Assembly (NCBI RefSeq): GCF_009668025.1
Contig: NZ_WJXZ01000014.1
Span: 268,448-332,447 of the forward strand
DNA: 64,000 nucleotides
From: Larkinella terrae
GTDB taxonomy: Bacteria; Bacteroidota; Bacteroidia; Cytophagales; Spirosomataceae
Reading direction: 5' to 3'
The notes below the pieces were generated by a model, which was not told where the DNA came from, searched no databases, and was given only the letters and a program-made list of their open reading frames with translations. This document shows positions 57,764-64,000 of this stretch, piece after piece. The position numbers and the translations under genes were made by a program. Numbering within the stretch: the stretch's first letter is position 1; every line of letters starts with the position of its first letter.

Positions 57764-60127
57764 ATGCTAACGAACTACCTCAAAATTGCCTGGCGTAATC
57801 TCAAACGCAACAAAACATTTTCGCTGATCAACATCCTGGGGCTGGCCCTCGGCATGGCCTGCAGCCTGATCATTTTGCTGTGGGTGCAGGACGAACTTGC
57901 GATGGACCGGTTTCACGCGAACGACAGCCGGATTTACCGGGTCATGGAAAATCAGGCCTGGGCCGGGCAGGACGTCGGTTCGACATCTTCGACGCCCGGA
58001 ATTCTGGCCGAAAACCTGAAAAAGGACTTTCAGGAAGTGGAAAAAGCCGCCATGATGACCTGGGAGCAGAATATCCTGCTGACCGTGGGCAATACGTTTG
58101 GGAAAGAAAAGGGGCGGTTTGCCAGCGGAGATTTCCTGAGCATCTTTTCGTTTCCGCTCAAGCAGGGCGACGCCCGAACCGCGCTGGCCCGGCCGGACGC
58201 CATTGTGATTTCCGAAAAACTGGCCCGGAAATACTTTCCCCACCAGGACGCGCTCGGAAAGGTGATTCGCGTCGACAATACCGACGACATGATGGTGACA
58301 GGCGTCATGGGCGAAATCCCGGAAAACAGCTCCCTGAAGTTTGACTACCTGATGTCGTGGGAGCGGTTTGTCAAATACAATAACTGGGTGAAAGAGTGGG
58401 GCAACAACGGGCCGCGGACGTTCGTGTTGCTGAGCAAAAATGCCGATTCGGAGAAGGTATCGGCCAAAATAAAGGATTATATCAAGCAAAAAACCAACAA
58501 GCAAACCAACAACATTGAGCTGTTTCTGCAAAAAAGCAGCGATGCGTACCTGCATTCCAATTTCAAAAACGGAAAGCTCAACGGCGGCCGGATCGAATAC
58601 GTTCAGTTGTTTATCATCGTTGCGGTTTTTATTCTGATCATTGCCTGCATCAATTTCATGAACCTGGCCACGGCGCGGTCGGTAAAACGGGCCAAGGAAG
58701 TGGGTGTCCGGAAAGTAGTGGGGGCGGAACGCTCCTCGCTGATGGGGCAGTTTGTGGGCGAATCGATGCTGATTTCGTTGCTGGCCCTGTTGGTGGCGGT
58801 TTTGGTGGTGGTGATGACGCTGCCGGTTTTTAACGAACTCACGGAAAAACACCTGGCATTCCGATTCGATGATCCATTTTTCTGGCTGGTTTTGCTGGGG
58901 CTGACGCTGGTAACCGGCTTGGTTTCGGGGAGTTATCCGGCCCTGTTCCTGTCGTCGCTGAAACCGGTTGTGGTGCTGAAAGGCGTTCTGAAATTCAAAC
59001 CAAGTGCGACGTTTTTCCGCAAAGGGCTGGTGGTTTTTCAGTTTTCGCTCTCCATCATTCTGATTGTGGGAATGATCATCATTTACCGGCAGATTCAATA
59101 CATCCAGACCAAAAACCTGGGTTTCGACAAAGAGAACCTGCTGTATATGCCGCTGGAAGGCGATTTGAAAAAGAACTATCAGACGTTTCGCCGGGAATTG
59201 CTGACGCAGCCGGGCATCAAGGAGGTATCGGCCTCGTGGTCGGACCCGCTGGAGGTGGGCAGCTCGACCATAGGCGTCGGCTGGCGGGGCAAAGACACGA
59301 CCCAGCGGATTCTGTTCAACCAGACCGCCGTGCATTACGGCTACCTCAAGGCGATGGATATCAAGCTGAAAGAAGGGCGGGATTTTTCGCCGGATTTTAG
59401 TACGGATACTACGAATTACATCATCAACGAAGAATCGGCGCGGAAAATCGGCTACAAAAACCCGATCGGGCAGGAATTGACGTTTTGGGGACGAAAGGGC
59501 ATTATTGTCGGGGTCGTGAAAAATTACCACATTAATTCACTGCACGTGGCCATCGAACCGCTCATTCTGCACATGCAGCGGAAGGAATTTGACGGCGTGG
59601 TGCTGGTTCGCGCCGAAAAGGGCCGAACCCGGGAAGCAATGGCGAATCTGGAACGAACGTTCCATAAGTTCAATCCCCGGTATCCGTTCGAGTACAAATT
59701 CACGGATCAGGAGTTTGGCAATAATTACAAGAGCGAGAACATCGTGAGCAAACTGGCGAATTACTTCGCGTTTCTGGCCATTTTTATCTCCTGCCTGGGG
59801 CTGTTTGGCCTGGCGGCCTTTACCGCCGAACAGCGTACGAAGGAGATTGGCATCCGCAAAGTGTTGGGAGCCAGCATCACCAACATCGTGCTTATGCTTT
59901 CGAAGGACTTTTTGCTGCTGGTATTACTGTCGTCGCTGGTGGCCCTTCCGGTGGCCTGGTGGGCGATGAGCAGCTGGCTGGAAAAATACAAAAACCGCAT
60001 CGACATCGAGTGGTGGATGTTTGCGGCCGCCGTTGTCGCTTCGCTCGCCATTGCGCTCTTCACCATCAGTTTCCAGAGCATTAAAGCCGCCCTGATGAAT
60101 CCGGTGAAGAGTTTGAAGACGGAATAA
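57764..60127 (+). CDS. FtsX/MacB-type ABC permease
   Basis: This 787-residue two-unit permease has motifs RAKEVGVRKVVGA near 308 and QRTKEIGIRKVLGA near 689, and the tail NPVKSLKTE. It shares the VVGA...SSLMGQF segment with the permease at 47352 and is likely its closest relative in the window. After the second motif it has LMLSKDFLLLVLL rather than LLSKDFLKLV. It is the last of the eight permeases in the right half and is followed by a nonamer palindrome and a metabolic gene. Confidence 0.93.
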   Translation: MLTNYLKIAWRNLKRNKTFSLINILGLALGMACSLIILLWVQDELAMDRFHANDSRIYRVMENQAWAGQDVGSTSSTPGILAENLKKDFQEVEKAAMMTWEQNILLTVGNTFGKEKGRFASGDFLSIFSFPLKQGDARTALARPDAIVISEKLARKYFPHQDALGKVIRVDNTDDMMVTGVMGEIPENSSLKFDYLMSWERFVKYNNWVKEWGNNGPRTFVLLSKNADSEKVSAKIKDYIKQKTNKQTNNIELFLQKSSDAYLHSNFKNGKLNGGRIEYVQLFIIVAVFILIIACINFMNLATARSVKRAKEVGVRKVVGAERSSLMGQFVGESMLISLLALLVAVLVVVMTLPVFNELTEKHLAFRFDDPFFWLVLLGLTLVTGLVSGSYPALFLSSLKPVVVLKGVLKFKPSATFFRKGLVVFQFSLSIILIVGMIIIYRQIQYIQTKNLGFDKENLLYMPLEGDLKKNYQTFRRELLTQPGIKEVSASWSDPLEVGSSTIGVGWRGKDTTQRILFNQTAVHYGYLKAMDIKLKEGRDFSPDFSTDTTNYIINEESARKIGYKNPIGQELTFWGRKGIIVGVVKNYHINSLHVAIEPLILHMQRKEFDGVVLVRAEKGRTREAMANLERTFHKFNPRYPFEYKFTDQEFGNNYKSENIVSKLANYFAFLAIFISCLGLFGLAAFTAEQRTKEIGIRKVLGASITNIVLMLSKDFLLLVLLSSLVALPVAWWAMSSWLEKYKNRIDIEWWMFAAAVVASLAIALFTISFQSIKAALMNPVKSLKTE

Positions 60128-60129
60128 AG

Positions 60130-60232
60130 ACTATGATTACGCTGATTTCAGTGATTGATCTGATGGGCTGGCGCGGAAAATCGCCTAATCCGTTTCTATC
60201 AGGCAAATCATTGGAATCAGCGTAATCATCGT
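60130..60232. repeat. Intergenic palindrome, nonamer family G
   Basis: Arms at 60130-60156 and 60206-60232 pair over 27 bp with few mismatches. The left arm continues as TGATTTCAG TGATTGATC units with a period of nine. It follows the permease stop by two bases. Confidence 0.82.
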
Positions 60233-60264
60233 TACAGTATTTTTATCTCCTTTTACTCCTTTCA

Positions 60265-60303
60265 TCTGCGGAATCCTGGCCGCGTCGGCGGTCCGATCAA
60301 GAC
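60265..60303. repeat. Diverged nonamer element before the mannonate dehydratase
   Basis: CATCTGCGGAATCCTGG followed by GATCAAGACAGT resembles the motif at 29541-29566 (AATCTGTGGAATC, then TTCAAGACA). It ends at the next gene's start codon. Confidence 0.4.
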
Positions 60304-60306
60304 AGT

Positions 60307-61422
60307 ATGGAAAACTCCCGCAGATCCTTCCTCAAAAAAAGCACTTCGCTCGCTGCCCTGACGGCGGGCGGAATTCCAGTTGCACAGGCTGCAACGTCTT
60401 CGCAAAACCGCACGCAGTCGCTCGTTCGGGACGCCGGAATGCAGTTATGCGAAGCGTATTTCAGCGGGATGAACGAGCAGAAAATCGGATTGACGAAGCA
60501 GATGGACGTCCTCGGGGCCGTGGGCGGCATTAGCCCCGCGATGGTTGGTCTGAAGGACGTCAAACCCTGGGAATACAAAGCGGTTTTGGCGGTCAAGGAG
60601 GCCTGGGATAAGGTGGGGCTCAACCTGCGCGTCATTGAAGGGCCACCGGCTTTGGGCGAAAAAACCAAGCTGGGGCTGGCGGGTCGGGATGAGGAAATCG
60701 CGAATTTTATCACGCTGATGAAAAACCTGACGCAGGTCGGGATCGATACCATTTGCTACAACTGGATGCCGGTTATTGGCTGGTACCGAACGCAGAACGA
60801 CCGTCCGGGCCGTGGTGGGGCGCTGGTGACGGCTTTTGATGCCGAAGCGATCAAGAATTTACCGTTGACGCAATACGGCGAAGTGTCGAAGGAAACCCTC
60901 TGGAAAAATCTGGCGTATTTCCTGAAAGCCGTGGTGCCGGAAGCGGAGAAAGTCGGGATGAAACTGGCGATGCACCCGGACGATCCGCAGGTGGACAGCA
61001 TTCGGGGTATTTCGCGCATTATGAACACCGTCGATTCCTTCAGGAAATTGCTGGATCTGTATCCCAGTCCGAGCAACGGGATTACGATGTGCCAGGGAAA
61101 TTTTGCGCTGATGGGCGACGATATTCCAACACTCATCGACTATTTCGGGAAACGCAAAAAAATCCACTTCGTGCATTTTCGCAACGTCCGGGGCGGCAAA
61201 TTTTCCTTCGAAGAAACCTTTCATGACGAGGGGATCATCGACATGTACGAGGCCATGAAAGCCTATTACACCATCGGTTTTAAAGGCCCCATCCGCCCCG
61301 ATCACGTGCCGACCATGTTCGGCGACAGCAACCAGAACCCCGGTTACAGCACCATCGGAACGTTGTATGCCCTGGGTTATATGCGGGGGCTGATGGAAGC
61401 GGTAAGCAAGCGAAAAACGTAA
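60307..61422 (+). CDS. uxuA: Mannonate dehydratase with Tat signal
   Basis: The 371-residue protein dehydrates D-mannonate to 2-keto-3-deoxy-D-gluconate in hexuronate breakdown. The metal ligands are visible: Cys in TMCQGNFALMG, His in VHFRNVRGG, and Asp in IRPDHVPTMFG. The TIM-barrel layout matches UxuA, which usually has about 350-400 residues. The N-terminus has a twin-arginine signal (NSRRSFLKKSTSLAALTAGG, then VAQA), so this copy seems to be exported folded; classical UxuA is cytoplasmic. No uronate isomerase or kinase is nearby. Confidence 0.93.
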   Translation: MENSRRSFLKKSTSLAALTAGGIPVAQAATSSQNRTQSLVRDAGMQLCEAYFSGMNEQKIGLTKQMDVLGAVGGISPAMVGLKDVKPWEYKAVLAVKEAWDKVGLNLRVIEGPPALGEKTKLGLAGRDEEIANFITLMKNLTQVGIDTICYNWMPVIGWYRTQNDRPGRGGALVTAFDAEAIKNLPLTQYGEVSKETLWKNLAYFLKAVVPEAEKVGMKLAMHPDDPQVDSIRGISRIMNTVDSFRKLLDLYPSPSNGITMCQGNFALMGDDIPTLIDYFGKRKKIHFVHFRNVRGGKFSFEETFHDEGIIDMYEAMKAYYTIGFKGPIRPDHVPTMFGDSNQNPGYSTIGTLYALGYMRGLMEAVSKRKT

Positions 61423-61524
61423 TTACGCAACGGCTCCGATAATACAGGCTACTCCAATAATTGCCATTACAATTAATACAGACCACAAGGTACGCTCATT
61501 CACGGTAGAGTTGTTATTATGCAT
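61423..61524 (-). CDS. Possible 33-residue single-pass membrane protein
   Basis: The frame encodes a polar N-terminus (MHNNNSTVNERTLWS) and one hydrophobic helix (VLIVMAIIGVACIIGAVA), then TAA. The stop lies next to the convergent uxuA stop. A -7-like box TAGCTTTA lies 20 bases before the ATG. The clean split into polar and hydrophobic halves, the lack of any other explanation for the stretch and the promoter argue for a real small membrane protein. Family unknown. Confidence 0.5.
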   Translation of the reverse strand: MHNNNSTVNERTLWSVLIVMAIIGVACIIGAVA

Positions 61525-61806
61525 AAACTAAAGGATTAAAAGAGTAAAGCTACGGTGGTATATAGTCTACAAAAATAACATTGTTTTATATTAAAATGAT
61601 TGATTTTTAGATAATTAACTACTATTTAATAGACATTAAATCAGATTAAAAATGATTAAAAATTAATGTGTTAGCTGGCCCGGAAAGCGGAAAACCCTGA
61701 GTGGAAAGAATAAATTACCGACCTTGCCGGGTTTGTCGGAAGGGTGAAAAATCCAATTTATTAGCAGTGCGAAAGGTAAAATGAATGGTCGGGCCCGGCA
61801 ACCGTT
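61525..61806. other. AT-rich intergenic region of 282 bp
   Basis: No gene is seen. The part at 61560-61670 is markedly AT-rich. A -7-like box for the small ORF lies at 61545-61552 on the minus strand. No repeat of the palindromic families was found. Confidence 0.5.
61545..61552 (-). promoter_or_regulatory. Probable -7 box TAGCTTTA of the small membrane ORF
   Basis: Seven of eight bases match TAnnTTTG on the minus strand, with TTTTG 17 bases further upstream as a possible -33 element. Confidence 0.4.
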
Positions 61807-62283
61807 TCACCACCCGCTATCTTTCCGGCAAATCAGAAAGGTGCCGATTTCGGCAACCAGGAGGTTGAAATGCGTGGCATCCAGACTGGGGATTTCGTAG
61901 GCCAGAAAGATCTCGTCGGACAGGAGAAAAGCCGCCCAGAGAGCAATGGTTACGGTCAACGCGCGGTACACGGCGGCTTTCTGCCCCGGAGTTTGTTGAA
62001 CGACGGTCCCGAAAGCCCGCCAGAGCAAAACCGCCCCAATCGCCTGCCAACCGATAACCCCCGCGAAGAAAATGCCTGCCAGCCACGACGGCGGGTGGTA
62101 AATGCCGACCACCGAACGCACCATCTCGTAATTCCCCGAAACAAAAATCCAGTTGGCTGGCAGCCAGCCCAGCACCTTGAGCGCATCGCCGGTATTGCTG
62201 CACAGGACAATCGAGAAATAACCCGCCCAGAAAAAGAGTAAAACCGCCTGAATCCGACGGCCTGGAAGACTTTCCTTATCCAT
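61807..62283 (-). CDS. Hypothetical four-helix membrane protein
   Basis: The 158-residue protein has hydrophobic segments at about 11-30, 66-88, 107-122 and 138-152, with short loops and no catalytic motif. A patch reading GNYEMVRSVVGIYHPPSW lies between helices 1 and 2. I do not recognise the family. The stop of the gene lies 282 bp from the small ORF, and its start is 10 bp from the stop of the upstream hydrolase on the same strand, so the two are probably co-transcribed. Confidence 0.7.
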   Translation of the reverse strand: MDKESLPGRRIQAVLLFFWAGYFSIVLCSNTGDALKVLGWLPANWIFVSGNYEMVRSVVGIYHPPSWLAGIFFAGVIGWQAIGAVLLWRAFGTVVQQTPGQKAAVYRALTVTIALWAAFLLSDEIFLAYEIPSLDATHFNLLVAEIGTFLICRKDSGW

Positions 62284-62293
62284 TGTTAATTCT

Positions 62294-63529
62294 TCATTTA
62301 ATCAGAAAAGGACTGGAGACCGACACATTCCGGTGGTCTTTCAGGTAGAAAAAACCGTATTTGAATCCTTCTTTCGGCATCGGACTGGTGGCGGTTTGGG
62401 TGATCGGATCGATCATTGCCTTCTGTTTCGACCAGTTTCGCTGCTCGTTTAGCGAGGTGGTGTCAGCGGAATAATGAAATTCGGCGTTCAGAAGCGAAAC
62501 CGGTGACTGATACGAAAAACGGAGCGTGGAATCCTGAACCGTAATCGGTCCGACCTGCACCAGCGGAACGTTCCCGTTCAGGATGCTTTCAAAGAAATAC
62601 CGGATTTCGTGCGGAACCCAGCCCGCTTCGTGACCGTGCGCCATGTTCGGAATCAGGCATATTGTCCGTTGGTTCGGAGCAATCAGGCTGTAGGTTTTGT
62701 GGTAAGGAACGACGTTGTAAAACCGGTCTTTGTTGCCGTTTACGAACAGAAACTGCGGTTTGGCAAACGGCAGATAAACCGACGGATCAAAATACTTCAT
62801 CCATCTTCGGTGGCTGCCCGCCGAAAGCTTCTCGATCGGAACTTTGAAAATATCGGATTCGTCGTAAAACGCGCAGCCATACACCGGCGCAGCCGCCTTA
62901 AACCGGTTGTCGAGACTGGCAACGAGGCAGGTCAGGTAACCACCCCAGCTAATGCCGGTTACCGCAGTTTTGGTCGCATCGACTTCGGGGAAACTCAGTA
63001 GGAGGGAGTGCGCCAGAATAGCCGCTGAAACCGCCTGATAGGTCCACATATCCCGGAGATCGGCTTTTTCCAGCTTCGAGAATTTATCGACATCGCCCTG
63101 ATTGGGTCCGGCCTGAGCGAGCGGTTTTCCGGTGGCATCTTTCCCGGCCAGGTCCATCGCAATGGCGGCATAGCCGTCGGCGGCCCATTTTTCCACCCAT
63201 TCCCTGAACGCTTTTCCGCCCCCGCCGTGGATCAGCACCACGCCCGGAAACGTCCGTTTGCTGGCCGGTTTTCCGCGGATCAGGTCGGGGTTGGAATAAT
63301 ACGCAAAAACCTGCGTTGGCTTTCCTTCGTAATCGACGCCTTTGTACAGCAGCGGACGCACGGTTCCGGTTTGGCTGAGCCACTCGACGGCCGGGGCTTT
63401 GCTCAGGGCGTTCAGATCCCACAGCAACGAATCGACTTTGACGACGCTGGCGTCGATGCGGGGAACGGTTTTCTTTTGGGCAAAACCCGCCGTTAGACCG
63501 AGCAGGAGAACGAAAAGCAAAGGTTTCAT
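62294..63529 (-). CDS. Secreted alpha/beta hydrolase, acetylxylan-esterase/dienelactone-hydrolase-like
   Basis: The 411-residue protein has a signal peptide (MKPLLFVLLLGLTAGFAQ); the upstream in-frame ATG would add 14 residues and is less likely. It then shows an alpha/beta-hydrolase core: the oxyanion loop VLIHGGGGKAF, YAAIAMDLAG, the nucleophile elbow GISWGGY and a late MAHGHEAGW with a candidate catalytic His. A C-terminal beta domain of about 80 residues follows. Similar proteins remove acetyl or other ester groups from polysaccharides. The substrate is not evident. Confidence 0.85.
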   Translation of the reverse strand: MKPLLFVLLLGLTAGFAQKKTVPRIDASVVKVDSLLWDLNALSKAPAVEWLSQTGTVRPLLYKGVDYEGKPTQVFAYYSNPDLIRGKPASKRTFPGVVLIHGGGGKAFREWVEKWAADGYAAIAMDLAGKDATGKPLAQAGPNQGDVDKFSKLEKADLRDMWTYQAVSAAILAHSLLLSFPEVDATKTAVTGISWGGYLTCLVASLDNRFKAAAPVYGCAFYDESDIFKVPIEKLSAGSHRRWMKYFDPSVYLPFAKPQFLFVNGNKDRFYNVVPYHKTYSLIAPNQRTICLIPNMAHGHEAGWVPHEIRYFFESILNGNVPLVQVGPITVQDSTLRFSYQSPVSLLNAEFHYSADTTSLNEQRNWSKQKAMIDPITQTATSPMPKEGFKYGFFYLKDHRNVSVSSPFLIK

Positions 63530-63614
63530 CAGGAAAAGCAGGGGACGGTTTAGGAATGGGCGAAAATACACAAATCCCGGCGGGTTTTACGGGAAAGCCC
63601 ATGAAAATCATCCT

Positions 63615-63720
63615 GTTCACAAGCGGACAGCAACTGTCCGATTCCGTACAGTGCCTTTTCGGAAAAACAGCTAAAATGGCTGTTAAAAGCCGGTTTTTCC
63701 AAGTTGGCAAGGCATTTGAT
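63615..63720 (+). promoter_or_regulatory. Sigma-54-type promoter with two upstream palindromic sites
   Basis: GTCCGATTCCGTAC at 63636-63649 matches the 5-4-5 palindrome at four of five pairs, and a weaker site GTTCACAAGCGGAC is at 63615-63628. TGGCAAGGCATTTGAT at 63705-63720 fits TGG-N8-TTG, with the consensus-like TGGCA. The spacing is 55 bp, and the PadR ATG is 28 bp downstream. Confidence 0.68.
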
Positions 63721-63747
63721 CAGCAAAAATAGAACTAATTGATAGCG

Positions 63748-64000
63748 ATGAAACGAGGCTATTTAGGCGAGTTTGAAGAAATCGTACTGCTGACGGTAGC
63801 CGTCATGGAGGGAGGAGCGTATGGGGTTGCCGTCACGCACGAGATCGCGGAACAAACCGGGCGGTCGGTGCGGCTGAATCAGGTCCACGCGGCTCTCGAA
63901 CGGCTGGAAGACAAAGGCATGCTGAAATCGGAGATGGGCGAGCCCACCGCCGAGCGGGGTGGTCGCCGGAAACGGCTGTTCACGACCACGGCCTATGGTC
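63748..64000 (+). CDS. PadR family transcriptional regulator (cut by window end)
   Basis: The first 84 residues are seen: MKRGYLGEFEEIVLLTVAV, then the winged helix with GAYGVAVTHEIAEQTGR, QVHAALERLEDKGML and the wing ERGGRRKRLF. This is the PadR DNA-binding domain; the dimerising C-terminus lies beyond the window. Its promoter has the same palindrome and sigma-54-like layout as three permeases, so it is probably part of the same regulon. PadR genes often stand before FtsX-type permeases in related bacteria, so another permease may follow. Confidence 0.88.
   Translation, partial: MKRGYLGEFEEIVLLTVAVMEGGAYGVAVTHEIAEQTGRSVRLNQVHAALERLEDKGMLKSEMGEPTAERGGRRKRLFTTTAYG

Noticed and set aside
57767-59530. 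A 587-codon open frame on the minus strand.
   Set aside because: It is antisense to a clear permease, has a His/Gln/Arg-rich composition with no domain, and results from the GC-rich codon bias of the gene opposite. The same holds for other long antisense frames, such as 14566-15537 and 11861-12445.
60-60127. The permeases as MacAB-TolC efflux operons.
   Set aside because: No membrane-fusion protein, ATPase or TolC gene is next to any of the 13 genes.
1215-60240. Palindromes as insertion sequences or transposon remnants.
   Set aside because: No transposase fragment and no obvious target-site duplication was seen at any copy. A non-autonomous element is still possible and is discussed as a finding.

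Overview
The window looks like a chromosome segment of a Bacteroidota bacterium of the order Cytophagales, close to Spirosoma, Larkinella or Dyadobacter. This rests on a SusC/SusD pair, a TonB-linked receptor with an N-terminal carboxypeptidase-regulatory-like domain, UnbV/FG-GAP lipoproteins, -7 boxes of the Bacteroidota type TAnnTTTG, and a large expansion of fused two-unit FtsX/MacB permeases. The assignment is inference from gene content, not a database match.

Layout. 60-3754: two permeases, the first truncated. 3779-6453: a small conserved protein, a secreted protein, a membrane-anchored winged-helix regulator and a Uma2 protein. 6498-11578: two permeases. 11678-17742: a signal peptidase I paralogue lacking its catalytic serine, a small membrane protein, a DUF1573 protein, a histidine kinase/response regulator pair, a decayed FlgO/TolB-like gene and a NYN-LOTUS protein. 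17773-29008: a minus-strand block, dominated by SusC, SusD, a secreted protein, an ASPIC/UnbV FG-GAP lipoprotein and a vanadium-haloperoxidase-type lipoprotein. 29659-36243: two permeases around two tandem Uma2 genes, then a secreted protein. 36373-39549: a TPP riboswitch and the thiamine salvage operon thiM-thiE-thiD-tenA, convergent with an M20 peptidase. 41084-60127: eight more permeases, with a PA14-OmpA protein and a fourth Uma2 gene. 60307-64000: a Tat-exported mannonate dehydratase, a 33-residue membrane ORF, a membrane protein, a secreted esterase-like hydrolase and the start of a PadR regulator.

The dominant theme is 13 paralogous permeases with no ATP-binding subunit, membrane-fusion protein or TolC in the window. 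Three of them and the PadR gene share one control region: a GTCCGNNNNCGGAC palindrome 54-55 bp upstream of a TGG-N8-TTG element, which reads as a sigma-54 promoter with an enhancer site. All four Uma2 genes lie divergently upstream of permeases, three of them within 50 bp of the permease start.

The most unusual structure is between the genes. Many junctions carry a long palindrome (stems of about 20-45 bp) whose arms are built from degenerate 7-, 9- or 10-nucleotide units. Several unrelated sequence families share this design, and one copy sits in frame inside the UnbV gene, which suggests these elements move or are copied. No rRNA, tRNA, CRISPR array or transposase was seen.
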